Shown in pieces: positions 27,879 through 37,600 of a stretch of 64,000 nt of DNA (the stretch's first letter is position 1; each line of letters begins with the position of its first letter). Source of the DNA: Rhodoplanes sp963712435 (GTDB lineage Bacteria > Pseudomonadota > Alphaproteobacteria > Rhizobiales > Xanthobacteraceae); assembly GCA_963712435.1 (NCBI GenBank), contig CAVQIB010000003.1, positions 726,794 through 790,793 on the forward strand, written 5' to 3'. A program made the position numbers and the translations under genes. The notes under the pieces were generated by a model. The model was not told the DNA's origin. It saw only the letters and a list, made by a program, of their open reading frames with translations, and did no database searches.

Positions 27879-29333
27879 ATGCAGTTGCACGACCTTCTCG
27901 AGGCGGACGCGCGATGCGAAGAGCGTCATGCGTCGCGTCCGATAACGGGCGTTTGCGCCGACAGCCGCGCCGTCCGGCCCGGCTTCCTCTTCGCGGCGGT
28001 GCCGGGCGGCCAAGTCGACGGACTGAGCTACGTCCCCGCCGCGCTCGCGGCCGGCGCGGTCGCTGTCCTCGCGGAGCGCGCTCCCTCCGCGCCATTGCCG
28101 GACCAACTCGCGCTCGTGCTTGTGCCCGATGTGCGCCGCGCGCTCGCGCTTGCGGCGGCGAAGTTCTTCGCGCGTCAGCCCGACGTCATCGCCGCCGTCA
28201 CCGGCACCAGCGGAAAAACCTCGGTCGCCGCCTTCACCCGGCAGATCTGGGCGGCGCTCGGGCTCTCCGCCGCAAGCATCGGAACGGTCGGACTCGTGAC
28301 GCCGACGGAGGAGCGGTACGGCTCGCTCACCACGCCCGATCCGGTCGAACTGCACACGACGCTCGCGCGTCTCGCCGATGCCGGCATCACCCATCTCGCG
28401 CTCGAAGCGTCCTCGCATGGACTAGACCAGCGCCGGCTCGACGGCGTGCGCGTCGCGGTCGCGAGCTTCACCAACATCACCCGCGATCATCTCGACTACC
28501 ATGTGACCTTCGACGCCTATCTCCGGGCCAAGCTCATCCTGTTCGAGCGCCTGCTCGACGCCGACGGCGCCGCGGTGATCGACGTCGATCACGACCACGC
28601 GGAAGCCTTCGTCGCCGCCGCCGCGAAGCGGACCAGCCGCGTGCTGACGGTGGGCCGCCGCGGCCGCGACATAAGGCTCGTCGATTGCGCGATCGACGGA
28701 TTCTCGCAGACGCTGCAGATCGACCATGGCGGCGCGCGCTACCGCGTCCGGCTGCCGCTGGTCGGCGCGTTCCAAGTGGACAACGCGCTCGTCGCCGCCG
28801 GGCAGGCGATCGCGACGGGGTGCGAGCCGGCCGCGGTGTTCAACGAATTGGAAGGCCTCACCGGCGCGAAGGGGCGGCTGGAACTCGTCGGCCACCGCTG
28901 CGGCGCTCCGATCTTTGTCGACTACGCGCACAAGCCCGATGCGCTCGCCAAGGCGATCGAGGCGCTGCGGCCCTATGCGCAGGGCCGTCTTACCGTCGTT
29001 TTCGGTTGCGGCGGCGATCGCGATCAGGGCAAGCGCCCGCTGATGGGGGCGATCGCGGTGGACAAGGCCGACCGGGTGATCGTCACCGACGACAATCCGC
29101 GCAGCGAAGAGCCGGCCGCGATCCGCGCGATGATTCTCGCATCGGCGCCGGGCGCCATCGAAATCGCCGACCGCCGCGAGGCGATCCAGCATGCGATCGA
29201 CGAGCTCGGCTCGGGCGACGTGCTGCTGGTCGCCGGAAAGGGCCACGAGACGGGTCAGACGATTGCCGGCCGCACCCTGCCCTTCAGCGATCACGAAGCG
29301 ATCGCGGCCGCGCTGCGGGAGAAGAGCGCATGA
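27879..29333 (+). CDS. murE: UDP-MurNAc-L-Ala-D-Glu:meso-diaminopimelate ligase MurE
   Basis: MurE adds the third amino acid of the peptidoglycan stem. The ATP loop AAVTGTSGKTSVAAF, the central LEASSHGLDQRRLDG and the specificity motif DDNPRSEEP are present; DNPR marks meso-diaminopimelate as substrate. 484 residues, intact. The stop overlaps the murF start (ATGA). Confidence 0.97.
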   Translation: MQLHDLLEADARCEERHASRPITGVCADSRAVRPGFLFAAVPGGQVDGLSYVPAALAAGAVAVLAERAPSAPLPDQLALVLVPDVRRALALAAAKFFARQPDVIAAVTGTSGKTSVAAFTRQIWAALGLSAASIGTVGLVTPTEERYGSLTTPDPVELHTTLARLADAGITHLALEASSHGLDQRRLDGVRVAVASFTNITRDHLDYHVTFDAYLRAKLILFERLLDADGAAVIDVDHDHAEAFVAAAAKRTSRVLTVGRRGRDIRLVDCAIDGFSQTLQIDHGGARYRVRLPLVGAFQVDNALVAAGQAIATGCEPAAVFNELEGLTGAKGRLELVGHRCGAPIFVDYAHKPDALAKAIEALRPYAQGRLTVVFGCGGDRDQGKRPLMGAIAVDKADRVIVTDDNPRSEEPAAIRAMILASAPGAIEIADRREAIQHAIDELGSGDVLLVAGKGHETGQTIAGRTLPFSDHEAIAAALREKSA

Positions 29334-30772
29334 CGGCGCCGCTGTGGGGCGTGGACCGCATGGCGGACGCCATGCAGGCCGAGCGGTCGGGCGCGCTGCC
29401 TGCGGCCGTGACAGGCGTCTCCATCGACAGCCGCACGATCGCGCCGGGCGAGGCGTTCTTCGCCATCGCCGGCGAACGCCATGATGCGCACGACTTCGTC
29501 GCCGCCGCGCTGGACAGAGGCGCGGGCCTCGCGGTCGTCGCCGCCGAGAAGCGTGCGGCCTTTGCCGCCGATGCGCCATTGCTCGTCGTTCCCGACGTGC
29601 TCGCAGGCCTGCGCGATCTTGCGCGCGCCGCGCGCGCTCGCTCGGCCGCAAAGATCGTCGCCGTGACCGGCTCGGTCGGCAAGACCTCGACCAAGGAGGC
29701 GCTGCGGCTCGCGCTCGGGGCCGACGGCGAGACGCATGCCTCCGCCGCCTCATTCAACAATCATTGGGGCGTGCCGCTGTCGCTCGCTCGCATGCCCGAG
29801 ACGGCGCGCTACGGCGTGTTCGAGATCGGCATGAACCACGCAGGCGAGATCACGCCGCTGACGCGACTGGTGCGGCCGCATGTGGCGATCGTGACCGCAA
29901 TTGCGCCGGTGCATCTCGAGTTCTTCGACGGCGTCGCCGAAATCGCCGACGCCAAGGCCGAGATCTTCCTCGGCGTCGAGCCGGACGGCGTCGCCGTGAT
30001 CAACCGGGACAGTCCTTATTTCGCGCAGCTGAAACGGCGCGCGACCCAGGCGGGAATGGCCCGCATCGTCGGGTTCGGCGAGCATGCGCGCGCGCAGGCC
30101 CGCCTGATCAAATGCGTGCTGCTGGCCGACGCATCGACCCTCGAGGCCGACATTCTGGGCGAGCGGGTCGCCTATCGGATCGGCGCGCCGGGCCGCCACC
30201 TCGTGCTCAATTCGCTCGCGGTCCTCGCGGTCACGCGCCTGCTCGGCGGCGATCTCGCGCTCGGCGCGCTCGCGCTCGCCCAGCAGACGCCCGCTCCCGG
30301 ACGCGGCGTGCGCATGCCGATCGAGGTGCAGGGCGGAACCGCGCTCGTGATCGACGAGAGCTACAACGCCAATCCGACCTCGATGCGCGCGGCGCTCGCG
30401 CTGCTCGGCGACGCGCCGGTCGGCCGGCGCGGGCGGCGCATCGCCGTGCTCGGCGACATGCTCGAACTCGGTCCCGCGGGCGTCGATCTGCATCGCGAGC
30501 TCGCCGCGCCGATCGCCGCGCATGCGGTCGACCTCGTGTTCTGCGCCGGCCCGCTGATGGCCGCGCTGTGGGAGGCGCTTCCGGCAGACCGCCGCGGAGG
30601 ATATGCGGCGGCCGCCGAGGACCTCGAAGCGGAGGTGGCCTCAGCCTTGCGCGCGGGCGACGTCGTCATGGTGAAGGGTTCGCTCGGTTCACGCATGGGC
30701 CCGATCGTCAAGTCGCTGGTGCGACGCTATTCCCCGCAACGCGCCCAGGACGGCATTCCGGCGCAAGGCTGA
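29330..30772 (+). CDS. murF: UDP-MurNAc-tripeptide--D-Ala-D-Ala ligase MurF
   Basis: MurF attaches the D-Ala-D-Ala made by Ddl. The ATP loop AVTGSVGKTSTKEALRLAL, the FEIGMNHAGEI motif and VIDESYNANPTSMRAAL are visible. The start at 29330 overlaps the murE stop. The same open frame extends far upstream across murE, which is an artefact of high GC. 480 residues, intact. Confidence 0.97.
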   Translation: MTAPLWGVDRMADAMQAERSGALPAAVTGVSIDSRTIAPGEAFFAIAGERHDAHDFVAAALDRGAGLAVVAAEKRAAFAADAPLLVVPDVLAGLRDLARAARARSAAKIVAVTGSVGKTSTKEALRLALGADGETHASAASFNNHWGVPLSLARMPETARYGVFEIGMNHAGEITPLTRLVRPHVAIVTAIAPVHLEFFDGVAEIADAKAEIFLGVEPDGVAVINRDSPYFAQLKRRATQAGMARIVGFGEHARAQARLIKCVLLADASTLEADILGERVAYRIGAPGRHLVLNSLAVLAVTRLLGGDLALGALALAQQTPAPGRGVRMPIEVQGGTALVIDESYNANPTSMRAALALLGDAPVGRRGRRIAVLGDMLELGPAGVDLHRELAAPIAAHAVDLVFCAGPLMAALWEALPADRRGGYAAAAEDLEAEVASALRAGDVVMVKGSLGSRMGPIVKSLVRRYSPQRAQDGIPAQG

Positions 30773-30786
30773 GGACGGGCAGACCG

Positions 30787-31872
30787 ATGTTGTATTGGCT
30801 CGCTGAACTCTCCGATGTCGTGGGCGTGTTCAACGTCTTCCGCTACATCACCTTCCGCGCCGCCGGCGCGATCGTGACCGCAGCGGTGTTCGTGTTCCTG
30901 TTCGGGCCGATCATCATCGCCAAGCTGCGCGTGAAACAGGGCAAGGGCCAGCCGATCCGCAGCGACGGCCCGCAGTCCCATCTCGTGACCAAGAAGGGCA
31001 CGCCCACAATGGGCGGATTGATGATCCTCAGCAGCCTCGTGATGTCGACGGTGCTGTGGGCCAATCCGGCCAACCCTTATGTCTGGGTCGTGCTCGGCGT
31101 CACGCTCGGCTTCGGGATGATCGGGTTCTACGACGACTATTTGAAGGTGACGAAGCAGTCGCATGCGGGCTTTCCCGGCAAGATGCGGCTCGCGCTCGAA
31201 TGCCTGATCGCCGCGGTCGCCTGCCTCGCGCTCGCCAATCTCGGCCGTCCGCCCTTTGCGACCGGGCTCGCGCTTCCCTTCATCAAGGGCCTGGTCATCG
31301 ATCTCGGGTGGTTCTTCATCGTGTTCGGCACGTTCATCATTGTCGGCGCCGGCAACGCCGTGAACCTGACCGACGGGCTCGACGGGCTTGCGATCGTGCC
31401 GGTGATGATCGCGGCGGCGAGCTTCGCGGCGATTTCCTGGGTGGTCGGCAATTTCGTCTTCGCCGAGTATCTGCAGCTCAATTACGTCGCCGGCGCGGGC
31501 GAACTGACGGTGCTGTGCGCGGCGATCCTCGGGGCCGGGCTGGGGTTTCTCTGGTTCAACGCCCCGCCCGCCTCGATCTTCATGGGCGACACGGGCTCGC
31601 TCGCGCTGGGCGGGCTGCTCGGCACGATCGCGGTCGTCACCAAGCACGAGATCGTGCTCGGCATCATCGGCGGCTTGTTCGTGCTGGAGGCGATTTCGGT
31701 GATCGTGCAGGTCGCCTCGTTCAAGCTCACGGGCAAGCGCGTGTTCCGGATGGCGCCGCTCCACCACCATTTCGAGCAGCTCGGCTGGACCGAGCCGCAG
31801 ATCGTGATCCGCTTCTGGATCATCTCCGTCGTCCTTGCGCTTGCCGGGCTCTCGACGCTGAAATTGAGGTAA
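30787..31872 (+). CDS. mraY: Phospho-MurNAc-pentapeptide transferase MraY
   Basis: MraY makes lipid I by moving phospho-MurNAc-pentapeptide to undecaprenyl phosphate in the inner membrane. About ten membrane helices are seen, with the active-site signatures FYDDYLKV, VNLTDGLDGLA, FMGDTGSLALGG and the HHH loop MAPLHHHFEQLGW. 361 residues, the family size. It begins 14 bp after murF. Intact. Confidence 0.97.
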   Translation: MLYWLAELSDVVGVFNVFRYITFRAAGAIVTAAVFVFLFGPIIIAKLRVKQGKGQPIRSDGPQSHLVTKKGTPTMGGLMILSSLVMSTVLWANPANPYVWVVLGVTLGFGMIGFYDDYLKVTKQSHAGFPGKMRLALECLIAAVACLALANLGRPPFATGLALPFIKGLVIDLGWFFIVFGTFIIVGAGNAVNLTDGLDGLAIVPVMIAAASFAAISWVVGNFVFAEYLQLNYVAGAGELTVLCAAILGAGLGFLWFNAPPASIFMGDTGSLALGGLLGTIAVVTKHEIVLGIIGGLFVLEAISVIVQVASFKLTGKRVFRMAPLHHHFEQLGWTEPQIVIRFWIISVVLALAGLSTLKLR

Positions 31873-31900
31873 CCGATGGACCCGGCTGCAACGAGCCGCC

Positions 31901-31992
31901 ATTCCGGAGGCCGAGCGAAGCGAGGCTGTCCGGAATCCATCACGAATTGCGAGTATTGATTCCGGGCCCGCGTGCGCCACGCGCCCCGGAAT
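31901..31992. repeat. Two palindromes in the mraY-murD spacer
   Basis: Hairpin one has ATTCCGGA and TCCGGAAT ends (31901-31936). Hairpin two has ATTCCGGG and CCCGGAAT ends around a GCGCG-rich core (31959-31992). They form a second family of repeat, of the ATTCCGG-type seen in Bradyrhizobium relatives, inside a run of otherwise tightly packed genes. Confidence 0.65.
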
Positions 31993-32012
31993 GACTGGGA
32001 AGAGGCTGTGCA

Positions 32013-33407
32013 ATGATCCCCGTCACCACCTTCGCCGGAAAGAAGGTCGCGATCTTCGGCCTCGGCGTGTCCGGGCTCGCGACCGCGAGCGCGCTGTTTG
32101 CCGGCGGCGCCGACGTGATCGGCTGGGACGACAGCGAAGAACGCATCGAATATGCAACGAGCGCCGGCATTCCCACCGCCGATCTGCGCCATATCGACTG
32201 GTCTCGCATCAAAGCGCTTGTGCTTGCGCCGGGCGTTCCCCTCACCCATCCCACGCCGCATTGGACGGTCGGGCTCGCGCGCGCAGCCGGCGTCGAGGTG
32301 ATCGGCGATATCGAGCTGTTCTGCCGCGAACGGCGCAGCCATGCGCCGGACGCGCCCTTCATCGCGGTCACCGGCACCAACGGAAAATCGACCACGACGG
32401 CGCTCACCGCGCATCTCCTCGCGGCGGCCGGCTATGAAGTCGCCATCGGCGGCAATATCGGCACGGCCATTCTTTCGCTCGAACCGCCGCGTCCCGGCCG
32501 CGTGCATGTGATCGAGGTCTCCTCGTTCCAGATCGAGCTTGCGCCAAGCCTCGATCCCTCCGTCGGCATTCTGCTCAATGTCAGCGAGGACCATCTCGAC
32601 CGGCACGGCACCATGGCGAACTATGCCGGCCTGAAGGAGCGGCTCGTCGCCGGCGTCCAGGAGGACGGGATCGCGATCATCGGCGTCGACGACGGCTGGT
32701 GCCAGGCCGCCGCCGACCGGATTGCGCGATCGGGGCGGCGCGTGGTGCGCGTGTCGGTCCGCCGGCCGCTGGTCGACGGGGTCTATGTCGAGGCGGACCG
32801 CATTCTCCTCGCCGAAGCCGGCGCGAGCCAGGAGATCGCGCTCATCGGCGGCATCTCCACGCTGCGCGGTTTGCACAATGCCCAGAACGCCGCTTGCGCC
32901 AGCGCGGCCGCGCTCGCCTTCGGCGCCGCGCCGAAAGCGATCCAGGACGGGCTGCGCAGCTATCCCGGGCTCGCCCACCGCATCGAGGAAGTCGGACGCC
33001 GGGGCCGCGTCGTGTTCGTCAACGACTCCAAGGCCACCAATGCGGACGCCGCCGCCCGCGCCCTCGCCTGCTTCTCCGATATCTACTGGATCGCCGGCGG
33101 GCGGCCCAAGACGGACGGCATCGCCGCGCTCGACGGCTACTTTCCGCGCATCCGCAAGGCCTATCTGATCGGCGAGGCGGCGCCGCATTTCGCGAAGACG
33201 CTCGACGGCGGCGTGCCCTATGAAATCGCCGAGACGCTCGACCGCGCGGTCGCCGATGCGGCCGCCGACGCCGCGGCCTCGCCGGCGGCCGAGCCGATCG
33301 TCCTCCTCTCCCCCGCCTGCGCTTCGTTCGACCAGTTCAAGAATTTCGAGGATCGCGGCGAATTGTTTCGCAAGCTGGTGCAAAGCCTGCCGCCTGTTCA
33401 GAGCTGA
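32013..33407 (+). CDS. murD: UDP-N-acetylmuramoylalanine--D-glutamate ligase MurD
   Basis: MurD adds D-glutamate to UDP-MurNAc-L-Ala. The N-terminal Rossmann part VAIFGLGVSGLATASAL, the ATP loop IAVTGTNGKSTTTALTAHL and the family block VFVNDSKATNADAAARAL are all present. 464 residues, intact. In relatives ftsW follows directly; here the next gene is a hydantoinase, so this is the breakpoint of the dcw order. Confidence 0.97.
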   Translation: MIPVTTFAGKKVAIFGLGVSGLATASALFAGGADVIGWDDSEERIEYATSAGIPTADLRHIDWSRIKALVLAPGVPLTHPTPHWTVGLARAAGVEVIGDIELFCRERRSHAPDAPFIAVTGTNGKSTTTALTAHLLAAAGYEVAIGGNIGTAILSLEPPRPGRVHVIEVSSFQIELAPSLDPSVGILLNVSEDHLDRHGTMANYAGLKERLVAGVQEDGIAIIGVDDGWCQAAADRIARSGRRVVRVSVRRPLVDGVYVEADRILLAEAGASQEIALIGGISTLRGLHNAQNAACASAAALAFGAAPKAIQDGLRSYPGLAHRIEEVGRRGRVVFVNDSKATNADAAARALACFSDIYWIAGGRPKTDGIAALDGYFPRIRKAYLIGEAAPHFAKTLDGGVPYEIAETLDRAVADAAADAAASPAAEPIVLLSPACASFDQFKNFEDRGELFRKLVQSLPPVQS

Positions 33408-33410
33408 CGC

Positions 33411-36400
33411 ATGACGCGGGCGCGGGCCGAGGCGACAGGAAGCTGGGATTTCTGGATCGATCGCGGCGGCACATTCACCGACGTGATCGGCCGCCGTCCC
33501 GATGGCACGCTGGTCGCCCACAAGCTCCTGTCGGAGAACCCGGAGGCCTATCGCGACGCCGCCGTCCAGGGCATCCGCGATCTCCTGCGGCTTGCCCCGG
33601 GCGAGCCCATTCCGGTCGAGCGCATCGGCGCGCTCAAGATGGGCACCACGGTCGCGACCAATGCGCTGCTGGAACGGCGCGGCGAGCGCACGCTGCTGGT
33701 CGTCACCAAGGGCTTCCGCGACGCGCTCGCCATCGGCTATCAGGCGCGCCCGAAAATCTTCGCCCGCCAGATCATCAAGCCCGACATGCTCTACGAGCGC
33801 GTCGTCGAAGTCGAAGAGCGCGTGCGCGCCGACGGGACGGTGGAGCGCGCGCCCGATCTCACCGCGGTGCGCGGCGACCTGTCGCGCGCGCTCGCGGACG
33901 GCGTCAAGGCCGTCGCGATCGTGTTCATGCACGCCTACCGCTATCCCGAGCATGAGCGGCGCGTCGCGCTGATCGCGCGCGAGCTCGGCTTCCCGCAGGT
34001 TTCGGTCAGCCACGAGGTCTCGCCGCTGATCAAGCTGGTCGGGCGCGGCGACACCACGGTGGTCGACGCCTATCTCTCGCCGATCCTGCGCCGCTATGTG
34101 GCGCAGGTGGCGGAAGAGCTGACGCGCGGCGGCGCGCCCCATCCTTCGAGTCGCGGGCGTTCGCCCGCTCCTCAGGATGAGGCGGATGAAGCGCTGGTGG
34201 GACCTCGTCCTGAGGAGGCGCGAAGCGCCGTCTCGAAGGACGAGACAGACTCGATTCGCCTGATGTTCATGATGTCGTCGGGCGGGCTCACCGCGGCCGA
34301 GCTGTTCCAGGGCAAGGACGCGATCCTGTCGGGGCCGGCCGGCGGCGTGGTCGGCATGGCGGAGACCGGCCGCGAGGCCGGATTCGACCGGCTGATCGGC
34401 TTCGACATGGGCGGCACCTCGACCGACGTGTCGCACTTTGCCGGTGAATACGAGCGCGCCTTCGAGACGGAGGTGGCGGGTGTGCGCATGCGCGCGCCGA
34501 TGATGCTGATCCACACGGTCGCCGCGGGCGGCGGCTCGATCCTGCATTTCGACGGCGCGCGCTTTCGCGTCGGGCCGGATTCGGCCGGCGCCGATCCCGG
34601 CCCGAAATGCTACCGGCGCGGCGGCCCGCTCGCCGTGACCGACGCCAATGTGATGGTCGGCAAGCTGATCCCCGAGTTTTTCCCGAGGATTTTCGGGCCG
34701 GAGCAGAAACTGCCGATCGACGCCGAAGCGGTGCGGGAGGCGTTCGCCGCGCTGGCGCGCGACGTCGGCGGCGGCCGCAGCCCGGAAGAAGTCGCCGACG
34801 GCTTCATCCGGATCGCGGTCGAGAACATGGCGAATGCGATCAAGAAAATCTCCGTGCAGCGCGGTTATGACGTGACGCGCTACGCGCTCAACTGCTTCGG
34901 CGGCGCGGGCGGCCAGCATGCCTGCCTCGTCGCCGACGCGCTCGGCATGACGACGGTGCTGATCCACCCGTTCTCGTCGCTGCTTTCCGCCTACGGCATG
35001 GGCATGGCGGACATCCGCGCGACGCGCCAGCAGGCGATCGAGGAGCCGTTCGGGGAGGCCGCCCTCGCCGCAATCGCGGCCGCGGGCGAAACGCTCGGCG
35101 CAGAGGCGCGCGACGAGGTGATCGGCCAGGGCGTAGCCTTGGGCGACATCGCCGTACAGGTGCGCGCGCATATCCGCTATGCCGGCACCGACACTCCGCT
35201 TGACGTCCCGGCGTTCACGTTTACGCGCTCGTCCTTCGAGACGCGCCCTGCGGGCGCTCCTCAGGACGAGGATTGTTCCTCTCCTCGTCCTGAGGAGGCG
35301 CGAAGCGCCGTCTCGAAGGAGCGAGGTCGCTCCAAACCTCGACGAGATGAGAGCCGCGTTCGAAGCCGCGCACAAGGCGCGTTTCGGCTTCATCGACGCG
35401 GCGAAGGAGCTCGTGGTCGAGGCGGTGTCGGTCGAGGCGGTGGGCGGCGGCGGCAAATTCGCCGAACCGCTCCGGGCGAAAACCGGCGGTCCCCTCCCCC
35501 GCCCGCGCAGCGGAGCCAGTTCTATTCCGCCGGCCGCCGGCGCGACGCACCCGTCTATGCGCGCGACCAGCTTGCGCCGGGACACGTCGTGCCGGGTCCC
35601 GCCATCGTCATCGAGCCGCACCAGACGGTGGTGATCGAGGACGGCTGGCGCGCCGAGCTCACCGAGAAGAACCATCTCGTGCTCGCGCGCGTCGTCCCGC
35701 TCGAACGCCAGCACGCGATCGGCACCAAGGCCGATCCCGTGATGCTCGAAGTGTTCAACAACCTGTTCATGTCGATCGCCGAGCAGATGGGCGTCGTGCT
35801 GCAGAACACCGCCTATTCGGTGAACATCAAGGAACGGCTGGATTTCTCCTGCGCGGTGTTCGCCGCCGACGGCGCGCTCGTCGCCAACGCCCCGCACATG
35901 CCGGTCCATCTCGGCTCGATGGATCGTGCGGTCGAGACCATCATCCGCGAGAACGCCGGACGGATCGCGCCGGGCGACGTCTATGCGATCAACGCGCCCT
36001 ATAATGGCGGCACGCATCTGCCCGACATCACCGTCTGCACGCCCGTGTTCGATCTTAGCCGTTCCGCTGGCCCCTCTTCACCTCTCCGCTTGCGGGGGAG
36101 GTCGATCCGCGCAGCGGATCGGGAGGGGGCGCTCGCGCTTGGCACGACCCTCCGGTTCCCCCCTCCCCATCCCTCCCCCGCAAGCGGGGGAGGAAGCCGC
36201 AAGATGAAGCTACCGGCGAAACCTTCGTTAGCGAGCCGCGCATCCTGTTCTGGGTCGCCTCGCGCGGGCATCACGCCGATGTCGGCGGCATTTCGCCCGG
36301 CTCGATGTCGCCGCATGCGCGGACGATCGAGGAGGAAGGCGTCTATATCGACAATTTCAAGCTGATCGAGCGCGGCCGTTTCCGCGAGCAGGCGCTCTAC

Positions 36401-37435
36401 GATCTCCTCACCCAGGCGCGATACCCGGCCCGCAATCCGCTGCAGAACGTCAACGACCTCAAGGCGCAGATCGCCGCCAACGAAAAGGGCGCGCAGGAAT
36501 TGCGCCGGATGGTCGAGCAGTTCACCCTGCCCGTCGTCGAGGCCTATATGCGCCACGTGCAGGACAACGCGGCCGAGAGCGTGCGCCGCGTGATCGACCG
36601 GCTGCACGATTCGGAGTTCAGCTACGCGATGGACCAGGGAACGGCGATCAAGGTGCGGATCGCGGTCGACAAGGAGAAGCGCGAGGCGACCGTCGATTTC
36701 ACCGGGACGTCGCCGCAGCAGCCGGACAATTTCAACGCCCCCGAGCCGGTCGCCCGCGCCGCCGTGCTCTACGTCTTCCGCGTCATGGTGGACGACGACA
36801 TCCCGATGAACGGCGGCTGCCTGCGGCCGATCCGCATCGTCATCCCGGCGCGCTCGATGCTGTCGCCCGAATATCCCGCCGCGGTGGTCGCCGGCAATGT
36901 CGAGACCTCGCAGGCGGTGACGAACGCCCTGTTCGGCGCGCTCGGCGCGCTCGCGGCGGCGCAGGGCACGATGAACAATCTCAATTTCGGCAATGCCCGC
37001 CACCAGTATTACGAGACGATCTGCTCCGGCTCGCCGGCGGGGCCCGGCTTCGACGGCGCCGACGCTGTGCATACCCACATGACCAATACGCGGCTCACCG
37101 ATCCGGAAGTGCTGGAGTTCCGCTATCCGGTGCTGCTCGAGGACTTCCACATCCGGCAGGGCTCGGGCGGGCGCGGACGTTGGCATGCCGGCGACGGCAT
37201 CCGCCGCACGATCCGGTTCCTCGAGCGCATGGAATGCACGATCCTGTCCGGCCACCGGCGCGTGCGCCCGTTCGGGCTTGCCGGCGGCGAGCCTGGCCAG
37301 ACGGGCGAGAACTGGGTGCGCCGCAAGGACGGCCGGATGGAGCGCCTTGCCGGCTGCGACGCCACCGTGCTCGAACCCGGCGAGGCGATCATCATCCAGA
37401 GCCCGACCGCGGGCGGATATGGGAAGGCTGAATAA
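33411..37435 (+). CDS. Hydantoinase/5-oxoprolinase family protein, HyuA and HyuB fused, carrying repeat insertions
   Basis: ATP-dependent cleavage of hydantoins or 5-oxoproline is the family reaction. The HyuA-like part starts with FWIDRGGTFTDVIG and has LKMGTTVATNALLERRG and FDMGGTSTDVSHF. The HyuB-like part has LEVFNNLFMSIAEQMG, INAPYNGGTHLPDITV and, in a different frame, SPHARTIEEEGVYIDNFKL to GRWHAGDGIRRTI. It starts 4 bp after murD and is probably read from the same transcript. Three palindromic repeat blocks interrupt the protein pattern at about 34135-34250, 35225-35330 and 36058-36200. The first is in frame. Around the second the frame moves (VAPNLDEMRAAFEAAHKARFG), then returns near 35520. 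After the third it moves again. Whether the product works is unclear. Confidence 0.82.
34140..34244. repeat. Tandem palindromes inside the hydantoinase gene (block 1)
   Basis: Hairpin one (34140-34179) has CATCCT/AGGATG arms; hairpin two (34204-34244) has CTCGTCCT/AGGACGAG arms around GGCGCGAAGCGCC. The block is an in-frame addition of about 40 codons absent from the usual family pattern, in a surface region before RLMFMMSSGGL. Confidence 0.75.
35229..35326. repeat. Tandem palindromes inside the hydantoinase gene (block 2)
   Basis: Same repeat family as block 1: hairpins at 35229-35271 and 35285-35326, with CTCGTCCT arms and the shared GGCGCGAAGCGCCGTCTCGA core. The reading frame of the conserved protein differs before and after the block. 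Confidence 0.75.
36081..36193. repeat. Palindromic repeat inside the hydantoinase gene (block 3, other family)
   Basis: Arms CCTCTCCGCTTGCGGGGGAGG at one end and CCTCCCCCGCAAGCGGGGGAGG-type at the other, with GATCCGCGCAGCGGATC between. It lies between PVFD and the ETFVSEPRILFW segment of the HyuB-like part and shifts the frame. Confidence 0.7.
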
Positions 37436-37453
37436 GCACGGGATTGAAGACAA

Positions 37454-37476
37454 CAAAAAAAGCCCGCGGCCGGGCC
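37454..37476 (-). terminator. Hairpin with T-run (minus strand)
   Basis: On the minus strand GCCCGGCCGCGGGC is followed by TTTTTTTG, an intrinsic terminator. It faces the hydantoinase gene and could end the transcript coming from the mobile-DNA side. Confidence 0.6.
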
Positions 37477-37499
37477 CAGGAGCTGAATTCCCCGATCTA

Positions 37500-37600
37500 A
37501 TAATCGGTTTATTAGTCGCTCGTGAAGAAAGTTCTTGAGCGCTGAGTTAAGCGCGGCTTGGGATTGGAGGCGAGCGGAGGAGCGCGAGGATCCGGGCGCG
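37500..37600 (-). pseudogene. Terminal remnant of an IS5-like element
   Basis: The minus-strand sequence ending in the CTCAAGAACTTTCTTCACGAG tail is the same as the tails at 56933-56963 and 57171-57203. In front of it LALLRS...PIPSRA stop matches the end of the transposase remnant at 57075-57175. The remnant is fused directly to the ParB fragment. Confidence 0.55.

Noticed and set aside
27914..30772. Single frame of 952 codons suggesting a MurE-MurF fusion
   Set aside because: Only the second half reads as MurF; the first half is an off-frame reading of murE, which has its own frame and an ATGA overlap with murF.
31482..36017. Very long minus-strand open frame (1511 codons) opposite mraY, murD and the hydantoinase
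   Set aside because: High GC makes antisense frames stay open; the composition is Arg/Asp/Ala-rich without domain motifs, and the plus strand has clear conserved genes.
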